Shown here: in pieces, positions 8,128 to 16,228 of the stretch
How positions within the stretch are numbered: position 1 is the stretch's first letter
Layout: each line of letters opens with the position of its first letter
From: Parcubacteria bacterium C7867-007
GTDB lineage: Bacteria; Patescibacteriota; Minisyncoccia; Phycocordibacterales; Phycocordibacteraceae
DNA length: 49,294 bases
Reading direction: 5' to 3'
NCBI GenBank assembly: GCA_001189195.1
Contig: LFCQ01000006.1
Location: forward strand, 120,841 to 170,134
Notes under the pieces: model-generated
Databases searched by the model: none
What the model saw: the letters and a program-made list of their open reading frames with translations, nothing else
Told to the model about the DNA's origin: nothing
Translations under genes and position numbers: made by a program

Positions 8128-9810
8128 ATGGTTCGCGAATTCCTCACAAAGCTAACAGCACCCGTACGCGGCCTACATCAGGCCGCGTACCTGCTTGCCT
8201 TGCTGACGCTTGCGTCCCAGCTCCTTGCACTTACACGTGATCGCATCTTCGCTCACACCTTTGGTGCGGGTGAGGTGCTGGATATGTACTATGCGGCGTT
8301 CAAGATTCCCGACCTCGTATTTGCCCTGGTCGCATCATTGGTCTCAGCGTACGTACTTATTCCGATGATCTCGGGAATGGAGAAGAAAGAGGCGCGACGA
8401 TTGCTCTCTGAAACAGCAACCTTCTTGGTTATAACCGGAGGATTCATCTGCATCATACTTGCAATCTTCGCGCCGAACTTCGTCTTCATTTTGTTCCCAA
8501 GCTTTGCAAACTCACCCAATGCAGATCTGTTCGTAACATTAGTACGTCTTCTGTTGATACAACCGATCTTGCTCGGACTTTCAGGTATCCTTGGCAGTGT
8601 TACGCAGATCAAACGACGGTTCGTACTGTTCGCACTTTCTCCCGTACTCTATAACCTCGGTATTATCTTCGGTACCGTATTCCTCTATCCGCAGTACGGC
8701 ATCTTAGGTATTGGTATGGGTGTTCTCATTGGTGCAACAGCGCACCTGCTTCTGAACGTGCCTATAGCATTTGGTGCAAAGCTACTTCCGTACCCCCGTA
8801 TTCCTTCGTATGGAGTGATTATGTCGGTAGTGCGCAACTCAGTGCCGCGTTCGTTAGCACTTGGTATGGGGACAATCACCACTCTTGGTCTCCTTGCAAT
8901 AGCTAGTCGTCTTGGCCCGGGCTCTGTATCCGTGTTTACCCTTGCAAGCAACCTGGAGGCAGTACCTCTTTCACTCATTGGTGCTGCATATGCAACAGCC
9001 GCATTCCCGGTGCTTGCAGAACAGCATGGCAAAGGGAAGAAGGATGAGTTTCAAGCAACCATATTTGCAGCAGCACGCCACATCATTCTCTGGTCTTCAG
9101 TGATCTTGGTGCTAACTGTGGTGCTGCGTGCACATATTGTGCGCATTATTCTTGGTTCTGGTGCTTTTGATTGGGATGCAACACGTCTCACTGCAGCTAT
9201 CCTCGGCATTATGGTGCTTTCTCTCATTGCACAGGGAATAATCCTTCTTGCAGCTCGTGCCTTTTATGCGGCGCACCGGTCGTGGAACCCGTTGTTTGTA
9301 CAACTTGCAGATTGCGGCATCTCAATCCTCAGTGCTCTTGGATTCTTGCACCTTGCAAGGACCGTACCTGAAGTACGTTATTTTGTAGAGTCTCTCTTTA
9401 GGGTTACCGATGTGCCCGGTTCAGAAATACTCTTTGTTGCCTGTGGATTCACGCTTGGTCAACTCATCATGGGAGTGGTGGCGCTCATCACCCTTCGTAC
9501 AGTGGTACCTGGTGCAGCTCGAGAACTCATCCGACCCATCCTTGAGTCATTCGGTGCAGCACTGCTTGGAGGAACCGCTGCATACGGGGCTCTCTCACTC
9601 ATGGGTAACATAGCGCCACTCACCACACTTCCCGTAGTGGTTGCAGAGGGCGCTGTGGCTGGTATGGTGGGTCTAGCAGTGGCTTGTGCGGTACTCTTCA
9701 TGCTCCAGAACAAAGAGATGAAGGCACTCTGGAACTCTCTTTCTAAGCTCCGAAACCTTCGTGCTCTCAAGCCATACGCGCCAATCGGAAATGACCAAAC
9801 ACATACGTAA
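8128..9810 (+). CDS. murJ: Lipid II flippase MurJ
   Basis: 560 aa, multi-pass (about 14 membrane helices). It is a member of the MOP/MviN family that moves lipid II across the membrane for peptidoglycan synthesis. Characteristic features are the N-terminal LLALTRDRIFAHTFGAGEVLDMYYAAFKIPD region (family RDxxxA...G..sDafyaAfriPn pattern), NLEAVPLSLIG and ATAAFPVLAEQ. It sits between the O-antigen-ligase-like gene and lepA; its last 20 bases overlap the lepA start, so the three look like one transcript. Confidence 0.93.
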   Translation: MVREFLTKLTAPVRGLHQAAYLLALLTLASQLLALTRDRIFAHTFGAGEVLDMYYAAFKIPDLVFALVASLVSAYVLIPMISGMEKKEARRLLSETATFLVITGGFICIILAIFAPNFVFILFPSFANSPNADLFVTLVRLLLIQPILLGLSGILGSVTQIKRRFVLFALSPVLYNLGIIFGTVFLYPQYGILGIGMGVLIGATAHLLLNVPIAFGAKLLPYPRIPSYGVIMSVVRNSVPRSLALGMGTITTLGLLAIASRLGPGSVSVFTLASNLEAVPLSLIGAAYATAAFPVLAEQHGKGKKDEFQATIFAAARHIILWSSVILVLTVVLRAHIVRIILGSGAFDWDATRLTAAILGIMVLSLIAQGIILLAARAFYAAHRSWNPLFVQLADCGISILSALGFLHLARTVPEVRYFVESLFRVTDVPGSEILFVACGFTLGQLIMGVVALITLRTVVPGAARELIRPILESFGAALLGGTAAYGALSLMGNIAPLTTLPVVVAEGAVAGMVGLAVACAVLFMLQNKEMKALWNSLSKLRNLRALKPYAPIGNDQTHT

Positions 9811-11587
9811 CTTTAGTATTATTGCTCACATCGACCATGGAAAATCGACCTTAGCTGATCGACTTCTTGAGCGTACCGGTACAATTGAAGCGCGTAAGAT
9901 GCGCGATCAAGTATTGGATAAAATGGATCTTGAACGTGAACGCGGTATCACCATCAAGATGCAGCCAGCACGCATGAAGTACAAAGCTAAGGATGGGGAA
10001 GACTATATTCTCAATCTTATCGATACTCCAGGGCATATCGACTTTGCCTATGAAGTCTCTCGCGCGCTCTCTGCCGTTGAGGGAGTGATTCTCCTTGTCG
10101 ACTCAACACAGGGTGTGCAGGCACAGACACTCACCACACTTGGTATGGCCAAGAAAGCAGGCTGTGTGATCATCCCGGTGCTTTCAAAGATCGACTCACC
10201 AGCAGCACGTATTGATGATGTAACCCTTGAGCTCGCAGAGCTTCTAGATGTACCACCAGAAACCGTTATGGCTGTCTCAGGGCGTACCGGGGAAGGTGTT
10301 GAGGCTCTTCTGGAAGAGATTATTCGATTAGTACCTGCACCACGCCCGAGTGAAGGTGATTCGGCACGTGCGCTTATCTTTGACTTCTCATACTCTACAC
10401 ATCGCGGTATTGCCGTATTTGCTCGTGTGTTTGATGGCACCCTTAAGAAAGGGGATTTGCTTCGCTTTGCTGCAGCCGGTACGCGGTTCACCGCACTTGA
10501 GACCGGTATATTTATGCCAGACGAAGTATCTACCGAATCTCTCTCTGCAGGAGAGATCGGATACATTGTTACCGGAGTGAAAGAAGCAGGAGTGGTGGCT
10601 GTGGGAGACACTATTTATGCAGACCGAGCCAATATCCCACCCCTTGAAGGTTTTGATCGTCCGCGACCAGTGGTGTGGGCATCAGTGTATCCAGAAAGTC
10701 AGGATGATCTAACTATGCTCCGTCAGGCACTTGAGCGTCTGCGCCTTTCAGACTCCTCACTATCTTTTGAAGAGGAGTCATCAGGTGTGCTTGGCCGGGG
10801 GTTCCGTTGTGGTTTCCTAGGAATGCTTCACCTTGAAATTGTTACCGAACGCTTAAAGCGCGAATTCAATCTCACCCTTATTGTTACCATTCCAACTATT
10901 GCCTACACTGTTACCAATAAGCAGGGAAAGAAGGAAACTATATACACTCCCTCAAAGTTCCCCGCCTTTGGTGATGTTGCAGAAATTGCTGAACCTTGGG
11001 TTAAGGTCATCCTTATCACCCCTGCAGAATCTCTTTCAGGGATGATTCAACTCTTTCATGATCACGAAGGGGCAGTGATGGATACCCAGACTCATCTTGA
11101 TGGTCGCATCGAACTTGCGGCAGAGATGCCACTTCGGGAGCTTATGCGTGGCTTCTTTGACCGCGTGAAGAACGTTTCTTCAGGGTATGCATCTCTTTCA
11201 TACGAATTCCTTGATGAGCGTCTTGCGGATGTGGTGAAGCTAGAGATATTTGTAGCAGATGAACCAGTACCCGCCTTTGCTCGTGTGGTGTCTCGACGTC
11301 GTGTTGAACAGGATGGTGAACGAATGGTTGAGAAACTCCATGAGATTCTTCCTCGTCAGATGTTCGTACTTAAGATTCAGGCACATGCGCTTGGTCGTAT
11401 TGTCTCTTCTAAGTCTATCTCTGCACTCCGCAAGGACGTCACAGGATATCTCTATGGAGGAGACATCACACGTCGTATGAAACTTCTTGAGAAACAGAAG
11501 AAGGGAAAGAAGGTGCGTGGGGTACACGCAAAGATGGAAATACCCCAGGAGGTATTCATGAAAATGGTGCAGGATAGTGGGCAATAG
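9791..11587 (+). CDS. lepA: Elongation factor 4 (LepA), back-translocating GTPase
   Basis: 598 aa, the usual LepA length. The start at 9791 (MTKHIRNFSIIAHIDHGKS) is chosen by family alignment. G1 motif AHIDHGKST, G3 DTPGH and G4-like SKID (S replaces the usual N) are visible. The LepA-specific C-terminal region is present (GRIVSSKSISALRKDVTGYLYGGD, then a Lys-rich KKGKKV segment and QEVF). It acts on stalled ribosomes. The start lies inside the 3' end of murJ (20-bp overlap). Confidence 0.96.
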   Translation: MTKHIRNFSIIAHIDHGKSTLADRLLERTGTIEARKMRDQVLDKMDLERERGITIKMQPARMKYKAKDGEDYILNLIDTPGHIDFAYEVSRALSAVEGVILLVDSTQGVQAQTLTTLGMAKKAGCVIIPVLSKIDSPAARIDDVTLELAELLDVPPETVMAVSGRTGEGVEALLEEIIRLVPAPRPSEGDSARALIFDFSYSTHRGIAVFARVFDGTLKKGDLLRFAAAGTRFTALETGIFMPDEVSTESLSAGEIGYIVTGVKEAGVVAVGDTIYADRANIPPLEGFDRPRPVVWASVYPESQDDLTMLRQALERLRLSDSSLSFEEESSGVLGRGFRCGFLGMLHLEIVTERLKREFNLTLIVTIPTIAYTVTNKQGKKETIYTPSKFPAFGDVAEIAEPWVKVILITPAESLSGMIQLFHDHEGAVMDTQTHLDGRIELAAEMPLRELMRGFFDRVKNVSSGYASLSYEFLDERLADVVKLEIFVADEPVPAFARVVSRRRVEQDGERMVEKLHEILPRQMFVLKIQAHALGRIVSSKSISALRKDVTGYLYGGDITRRMKLLEKQKKGKKVRGVHAKMEIPQEVFMKMVQDSGQ

Positions 11588-11617
11588 GGAGGTGGAGTGT
11601 CTTGGTATACTCAGAGT

Positions 11618-11971
11618 ATGTCCAGACACAAGACAGTACCAATCAAGGAATATCTGATTGCAGGAAGTCTCATTCTTGTGATTATCTGGTTCGTCTTCCT
11701 CATCATGGGTATTGCGCGTAAAGAAGAGATCGCACGCCATGCGGTAAAGGATACACATGCACAACTTGCCGCTCTCGATGAACGCCGTGCCACTCTCCAA
11801 CAGAACCTCGATGATCTCTCAACAGACCGAGGGCAAGAGGCAGTATTGCGCCAAACATATGGTGTGGCTAAACCTGGAGAGCAGGTGATTATTGTAGTTC
11901 CTCCCAAAGCGACACCCCCACCTCCACCGCTCCCATGGTGGAAGGAAGCCCTTATCTGGCTCAAGTTCTAA
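11618..11971 (+). CDS. FtsB/DivIC-like septum formation initiator
   Basis: 117 aa. A single N-terminal membrane helix (about residues 13-32) is followed by a coiled-coil segment (ARKEEIARHAVKDTHAQLAAL to about residue 72), then the RQTYGVAKPGEQVIIV segment typical of FtsB/DivIC proteins and a Pro-rich C-terminus. Expected to be a cell division protein linking septal synthases. The start at 11618 is preferred because TATACT (11606-11611) ends 6 nt upstream, the leaderless pattern seen elsewhere; an in-frame codon at 11597 would extend it by 7 residues. Confidence 0.72.
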   Translation: MSRHKTVPIKEYLIAGSLILVIIWFVFLIMGIARKEEIARHAVKDTHAQLAALDERRATLQQNLDDLSTDRGQEAVLRQTYGVAKPGEQVIIVVPPKATPPPPPLPWWKEALIWLKF

Positions 11972-11972
11972 C

Positions 11973-12000
11973 TTGACAGAACCTACATAAGTACTATAAT
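11973..12000 (+). promoter_or_regulatory. Consensus sigma70-type promoter
   Basis: TTGACA (11973-11978), a 16-nt spacer, then TATAAT (11995-12000): both hexamers match consensus perfectly. It drives the gene at 12027, which unusually for this window also has a strong Shine-Dalgarno (GGGGG, 12017-12021). Confidence 0.85.
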
Positions 12001-12026
12001 ACATACAGCAAAACAAGGGGGCTACC

Positions 12027-12479
12027 ATGTTGCTGTTCCTTCTACCGTTGGTGTTGATCCTCGTCGCCGCACGGTTTGCCTTCCAGAATCGCTGGTGGCA
12101 CGCCATTCCCGAGCGCCGGATCATCTTCCTCCTCTCGGTCGTGATCGTCATCATGCTCTACTTCATGGGTTTCTACTGGCGCTTCAAGCCGGTGACTTCT
12201 GAAGAGCTGATGGTCTTCGCCGCAGCGTGCTTCATTGGCCTGATCGCCGTGGAGCTGTGGGGAGTGATCCGCAGGGTCACGCCGCGTCTGCTGCGAGGGA
12301 TCCGCGCCAGGCCTCAGGTCTTGATCCTGGTGATCGTGGTGGGATTGCATCTGATTGCACTCCTTCCAGGATCCGATCCGAGCCTGATCTCTCTGATGAT
12401 CGGCATCGACTTCGTGTTGCTTGCTCTCTATCTCATCATCACGAGGGGTCTCAGGATCAAGCCACGGGGCTGGCCATAA
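12027..12479 (+). CDS. Four-helix membrane protein, unknown function, GC-rich
   Basis: 150 aa with about four hydrophobic segments (residues 2-18, 31-50, 64-80 and 105-140) and Arg-rich connecting loops (RRVTPRLLRGIRAR). No family recognised. It has its own consensus promoter, a Shine-Dalgarno 5 nt before ATG, and its own terminator, so it is a self-contained unit. Codon usage differs from its neighbours: G/C-ending codons (CTG, ATC, GTG, GCC) dominate, whereas flanking genes favour CTT, GGT, CGT and GCA. Recent transfer or a distinct expression class could explain this. Confidence 0.7.
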   Translation: MLLFLLPLVLILVAARFAFQNRWWHAIPERRIIFLLSVVIVIMLYFMGFYWRFKPVTSEELMVFAAACFIGLIAVELWGVIRRVTPRLLRGIRARPQVLILVIVVGLHLIALLPGSDPSLISLMIGIDFVLLALYLIITRGLRIKPRGWP

Positions 12480-12506
12480 CAAACGGGGTGGGACCCGAAA
12501 ATCCCA

Positions 12507-12533
12507 GCCGCTCTTGTACAGAGCGGCTTTTTC
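12507..12533 (+). terminator. Intrinsic terminator
   Basis: GCCGCTC pairs with GAGCGGC across a 7-nt loop and is followed by TTTTTC. It closes the GC-rich membrane protein unit. Confidence 0.88.
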
Positions 12534-12580
12534 GTTATCCCCATAACCAAAATGTTATACTGGGTACATAATCAAACTCT

Positions 12581-12823
12581 ATGGAAAAGAACATCACTAT
12601 TTACAGCACCCCAACCTGTCATTTCTGCCAGATGGCTAAAGAATTCCTCACTGAGCACAGTATTCCGTACACTGAGCACAACGTTGCTTCAGACCTTGAG
12701 AAGCGCCAGGAAATGATTGAGAAGAGCGGACAGATGGGCGTGCCCGTTATCATGGTGGGTGATGATCTTATTGTCGGATTCGACAAGGAGAAGCTCTCTT
12801 CACTCGTTGGAATTGCTGCGTAG
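12581..12823 (+). CDS. Glutaredoxin / NrdH-like redoxin
   Basis: 80 aa single thioredoxin-fold domain with the active site TPTCHFC (Cys13, Cys16), cis-Pro motif GVPVIMVGDD and the terminal GFD segment typical of glutaredoxins. Likely role: thiol reductant, possibly for the class II ribonucleotide reductase encoded at 2313-4685, which needs external dithiols at its C-terminal Cys pair; that link is inference. A TATACT box (12556-12561) lies 19 nt upstream of ATG, giving a short leader without a Shine-Dalgarno. A terminator follows. Confidence 0.9.
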   Translation: MEKNITIYSTPTCHFCQMAKEFLTEHSIPYTEHNVASDLEKRQEMIEKSGQMGVPVIMVGDDLIVGFDKEKLSSLVGIAA

Positions 12824-12835
12824 CACAGAGCAAGT

Positions 12836-12870
12836 ATAAAAGGGTCCGGCTTTTAGTCGGACCCTTTTAT
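12836..12870 (+). terminator. Intrinsic terminator after the glutaredoxin gene
   Basis: A 13-bp perfect stem (12836-12848 with 12858-12870) with core GGGTCCG / CGGACCC, ending in CCCTTTTAT. Confidence 0.88.
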
Positions 12871-12889
12871 ATGCTACCCTCGCTGTACC

Positions 12890-12961
12890 GCCTTCATAGC
12901 TCAATGGATAGAGCATCTCACTCCTAACGAGACGATCTTGGTTCGATTCCAGGTGAAGGCA
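12890..12961 (+). tRNA. tRNA-Arg (CCT)
   Basis: Acceptor GCCTTCA pairs with TGAAGGC; D arm GCTC/GAGC; anticodon loop CTCCTAA gives CCT, reading AGG; T loop TTCGATT. Discriminator A at 12961. The next bases are CTG, so CCA is not encoded. Confidence 0.95.
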
Positions 12962-13006
12962 CTGTAAGAAGCAGGAATGAGGGTCGTCTCCATATATACT
13001 ACGTAT

Positions 13007-13708
13007 ATGAAACGAACCAGCGCGATGGTGAATATAGGGGCAATTGTCTTCGCAGTAATTCTGTGTGGCGGTGCACTATTCCTCTTTTTCCGTCAGTCTA
13101 CAAATACCAACATCTCTGAACCTCTTGCGACGTCGACTGTGGGCATGATTTCAACGAGTACTGAACCTGCTACAAAACCAGGTATATCTGTCCCCACTAC
13201 CCGACCCTTTGGTTCCATAACCCTTAAACTAGGAGAGACTGCACGTTTTGCTGGCCTCTCCATCACTCCTATTTCAATTGTTGAAGATAGCCGCTGTCCG
13301 CTAGATGTGGTGTGTATCCAAGCCGGAACCGTTCGTGTATCAGTGCGTGTTGCAGCAGCAGCAGGAACCAACACTCAAACTCTAACCCTGAATCAAACAT
13401 TCACCACGGAAGCAGAGTCAATCACTCTGACAGAAGTTAAGCCAGCAAAGCGTCAGGGAGATATGAAATCCTCTGACTACGCTCTCACATTTAATGTACA
13501 AAAGCGTACTGTACCAAAACCCTGTTACGTGGGAGGTTGTTCATCTCAGATCTGTACGGATAAGCCAGATATGGTTTCCACCTGTGAATACCGTGCTGAA
13601 TATGGCTGCTACCGCTCCGCAACCTGCGAACGCCAGATAAACGGTATGTGTGGTTGGACACAAACTCCAGCACTGCAGGCCTGTATTGCCAATCCTCCTC
13701 AGCTATAA
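13007..13708 (+). CDS. Membrane-anchored protein with C-terminal eight-cysteine cluster
   Basis: 233 aa from MKRTSAMVN. An N-terminal membrane anchor (about residues 6-25) is followed by a Ser/Thr/Pro linker and a beta-rich domain with a Cys pair (SRCPLDVVCIQAGTV). The C-terminal domain (about 172-228) contains eight Cys in the arrangement CYVGGCSSQIC, TCEY, GCYRSATC, MCGW and QACI. This matches what I know as the eight-cysteine-cluster domain of secreted proteins. Four disulfides are likely, so it folds outside the cytoplasm. Function unknown. TATACT (12995-13000) ends 6 nt before the chosen ATG; the in-frame GTG-like upstream codons are less likely. Confidence 0.75.
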   Translation: MKRTSAMVNIGAIVFAVILCGGALFLFFRQSTNTNISEPLATSTVGMISTSTEPATKPGISVPTTRPFGSITLKLGETARFAGLSITPISIVEDSRCPLDVVCIQAGTVRVSVRVAAAAGTNTQTLTLNQTFTTEAESITLTEVKPAKRQGDMKSSDYALTFNVQKRTVPKPCYVGGCSSQICTDKPDMVSTCEYRAEYGCYRSATCERQINGMCGWTQTPALQACIANPPQL

Positions 13709-13743
13709 GAAATAGGGAGCACCCAGTGATATAATTGGGGTAT

Positions 13744-14166
13744 ATGAAAACACTAATTCATCGTACAAGTCGTCGGCTCTATGATCCGTCACTCGGTATC
13801 TTCTTTATCCGCCTCATGGTCGGTCTCATCTTCCTCACCCATGGATGGAATAAGGTGGTGGCTCTTTCACAAACCATGGCTATGTTCTCGAACCTCGGTA
13901 TGTGGCCACTCGTAGGGGTGTTCATTGGTTGGCTTGAGGTTATCGGTGGTCTCGCGCTTATCCTTGGCTTTGCAACACGCTTCTTTGGTGTCATCTTCGC
14001 TATTGAAATGATTGCAGCTGCACTCCTTGTTGGTGCTGCACGAGGTTTCAGTGGTATGGAGTTTGAACTTCTCCTCGCAGCATGTTCACTTGGTATCGTG
14101 TTCATCGGTTCTGGAAAGTACTCGGTATATAAGATGGAACGTCATCTTAATCCGGACGTGGGGTAG
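13744..14166 (+). CDS. DoxX family membrane protein
   Basis: 140 aa with four membrane helices. DoxX features are visible: FFIRLMVGLIFLTHGWNKV in helix 1, GWLEVIGGLALILGFATRFFG in helices 2-3, and a terminal helix before KYSVYKMERH. DoxX proteins are linked to quinone or thiosulfate-dependent redox in other organisms; the role here is not known. The ATG at 13744 follows TATAAT (13730-13735) by 8 nt. The next gene starts 2 nt after its stop, suggesting a two-gene transcript. Confidence 0.85.
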   Translation: MKTLIHRTSRRLYDPSLGIFFIRLMVGLIFLTHGWNKVVALSQTMAMFSNLGMWPLVGVFIGWLEVIGGLALILGFATRFFGVIFAIEMIAAALLVGAARGFSGMEFELLLAACSLGIVFIGSGKYSVYKMERHLNPDVG

Positions 14167-14168
14167 GC

Positions 14169-14486
14169 ATGGCGCTCACTGAAGAAGATAATGTAGTGCT
14201 TGCGCGCCTTGAGGAGTTGCTCGAGGAGAATCTTAAACTTGCAGAGGATACTAATCGTATCCTTCGTGAGGTACGTCGTACCGGTCTTATTTCCTTCTGG
14301 GCGAAGGTAATCCTGTGGACCATTGTACTTATCCTCCCACTCTTCCTCATTGGTCCTCTTCTAAGTGCTCTTAAGCCATACTTCAACGCAACGGTTCCAG
14401 ATGGTTCAGCAGCACTCCTTGGTGTGCCATCCCCAGAGCAGATTCAGCAAGCTGTGGAGCTGTTTAAAGCCCAAAATGGGTCGTAG
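14169..14486 (+). CDS. Small coiled-coil plus membrane-helix protein
   Basis: 105 aa. An acidic, heptad-like N-terminal helix (EEDNVVLARLEELLEENLKL to about residue 38) precedes one membrane segment (about 45-68, ILWTIVLILPLFLIGPLLSAL) and a C-terminal tail ending PEQIQQAVELFKAQ. It follows the DoxX gene by 2 nt, so they are probably translated together. No named family recognised. Confidence 0.7.
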   Translation: MALTEEDNVVLARLEELLEENLKLAEDTNRILREVRRTGLISFWAKVILWTIVLILPLFLIGPLLSALKPYFNATVPDGSAALLGVPSPEQIQQAVELFKAQNGS

Positions 14487-14532
14487 CGTCAGAGATGAAA
14501 TACGGCACCTGCTATGGTAGGATAGCCGTATT

Positions 14533-14605
14533 GCTTGGGTAGCTCAGTTGGTAGAGCGTTCCCCTGAAGAGGGAAGGGTCCCCGGTTCAAATCCGGGCCC
14601 AAGCA
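14533..14605 (+). tRNA. tRNA-Phe (GAA)
   Basis: Acceptor GCTTGGG pairs with CCCAAGC; D arm GCTC/GAGC; anticodon stem TTCCC/GGGAA with loop CTGAAGA gives GAA; T arm CCCGG-TTCAAAT-CCGGG. Discriminator A at 14605. CCA is not encoded; the DUF2914 gene begins 7 nt later. Confidence 0.96.
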
Positions 14606-14612
14606 CATTTGG

Positions 14613-15674
14613 TTGAAGCAACACGAGCGCCGTCTTGCGAGCGTAGTATTTGTAGGGGGTTTTGTTGGTGATCTGCTCACGTTCACGCTCATTGACCTAT
14701 CATTGGCAAACCTAGTGTTTATAACGTATCTCACGCTTGCTGCGGTGAGCACGTTCTTGGCCCATACCGTCTCTTCACGATTTGATACCGATGATGCGCT
14801 TTGGCGTCGGATTGTTTCCGTGCTCGCCCCCCTCGCAGCTCAGTATGCAATTGGTGCGCTACTTTCAGGTATTCTTATCTTCTACACAAAGAGTGCGACA
14901 CTGGGAGTTTCGTGGCCGTTCCTCCTCCTGCTTGCCCTGGTATTTATTGGGAATGAATTCTTCCGTGGATATCGTGCACATTTGGCATTCCAAACCGTTC
15001 TCTTCTTCTTTACGCTCTATGCCTATGCAATCTTTGCGCTCCCTCTTGCCCTTGGAACACTTGGTCCCGTCACGTTCCTTCAAAGCACCGCTCTTGCAGT
15101 ACTAGCATTTGCTGCTTTTCTCGGCCTCCTTGCATGGATAGGGTGGCAACGCTTTGCAAAGACCTTCCATATGATTGTGGGTGGCTCCATTCTTGTACTC
15201 GTCGTTCTTGTCGGCTCCTATTTCACCTCACTTATTCCTCCCATACCACTAACACTGCGTGATAGTGGTATCTATTATTCTGTTAAACACATACAAGGAG
15301 GGTATGAGGTTCTTGCAGAGAGTGAACGACAGTGGTGGGAACTCTATAAAACACAAATCATCCACCATGTACCAGGAACACCACTGTTTGCGTTCAGTTC
15401 AGTGTTTGCCCCTGGATCATTCACCGCCAAGGTATCTCATGTATGGGAGCGCTATGATGAAAATACTAAGAAGTGGATCAGGCAGAGTATGATCACCTTC
15501 CCACTCTCAGGTGGCAGGGAGGGAGGATACCGGGGATACTCAGAAGTCTCAAACGTTCAACCGGGTGCATGGCGCGTATCTATAAAAACAATATCCGGCC
15601 AAACGATTGGACGGATACGGTTTGATGTTGAGAACGTTGGAACTGCACCAACCCTACACACAGAGACTCGTTAG
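14613..15674 (+). CDS. Multi-pass membrane protein with C-terminal DUF2914 domain
   Basis: 353 aa. Residues 1-210 form about seven membrane helices beginning with KQHERRLASVVFVGGFVGD, and the last about 110 residues are a DUF2914 domain with KVSHVWERYDE, SGGREGGYRGYSE and PGAWRVSIKT. The start is TTG at 14613, only 7 nt after tRNA-Phe; no ATG or GTG gives the full first helix and there is no Shine-Dalgarno, so translation may begin on a nearly leaderless RNA left after tRNA 3' processing. Function of DUF2914 is not established. The stop overlaps that of the convergent Hsp20 gene by 4 bp. Confidence 0.82.
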   Translation: MKQHERRLASVVFVGGFVGDLLTFTLIDLSLANLVFITYLTLAAVSTFLAHTVSSRFDTDDALWRRIVSVLAPLAAQYAIGALLSGILIFYTKSATLGVSWPFLLLLALVFIGNEFFRGYRAHLAFQTVLFFFTLYAYAIFALPLALGTLGPVTFLQSTALAVLAFAAFLGLLAWIGWQRFAKTFHMIVGGSILVLVVLVGSYFTSLIPPIPLTLRDSGIYYSVKHIQGGYEVLAESERQWWELYKTQIIHHVPGTPLFAFSSVFAPGSFTAKVSHVWERYDENTKKWIRQSMITFPLSGGREGGYRGYSEVSNVQPGAWRVSIKTISGQTIGRIRFDVENVGTAPTLHTETR

Positions 15675-16210
15675 GTTGATTTAACTTTAAGCTTTGTTTG
15701 ACGAGACTTATCAAGCTTTGGCATGACGATGGTGAGAAGACCATCTTTAGCTCCAGCTGATGCATTATCTACATCCACTTCCTGAGGAAGAAGGATGGTA
15801 CGAGAGAACGAACCCCAGAAGAGTTCACGGATGAAATAGTCTTCGTCCGTTACGGCATCACGTTCCTCACGAGCACCCTCAATAACCACCATATCGCGGC
15901 TCAGTGAAAGACTTATCTCATCAGGACGTACTCCTGCAATGAAGGTACGAATAACAATTTCACTAGGTGTTTGATATACATCAACCGGTAGCTCCCCATC
16001 ACTGTGCTTTTCATCAAGAGCATCAAGAGTGTTGTGTGCGCGTGTTGCAGGCATGGTTGAGATAGGAGAAGAAGGTGTTGCGGACATGGTAGAAGATGAC
16101 ATCTTACGAATGGGTTGCTGCTGAGGAACAAAATCGTCCTCGAACGCATCATAGTCGTCCGCGATCGGTACCGATCCGGAGAGTCGCTCGAAGAAAGATC
16201 GTTTTTTCAT
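15671..16210 (-). CDS. Hsp20 / alpha-crystallin small heat-shock protein
   Basis: 179 aa. A variable, acidic and Ser/Met-rich N-terminal arm (residues 1-72) is followed by the alpha-crystallin domain (about 73-168: LPVDVYQTPSEIVIRTFIAG, then DMVVIEGARE, FSRTILLP and GLLTIVMPK). The C-terminal extension lacks a clear I-x-I motif (TKLKVKST ends with LKV). It acts as an ATP-independent holdase. The convergent DUF2914 gene shares its stop region (TTAG). Confidence 0.92.
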   Translation of the reverse strand: MKKRSFFERLSGSVPIADDYDAFEDDFVPQQQPIRKMSSSTMSATPSSPISTMPATRAHNTLDALDEKHSDGELPVDVYQTPSEIVIRTFIAGVRPDEISLSLSRDMVVIEGAREERDAVTDEDYFIRELFWGSFSRTILLPQEVDVDNASAGAKDGLLTIVMPKLDKSRQTKLKVKST

Positions 16211-16228
16211 AAGAATGAGATAAGTATG

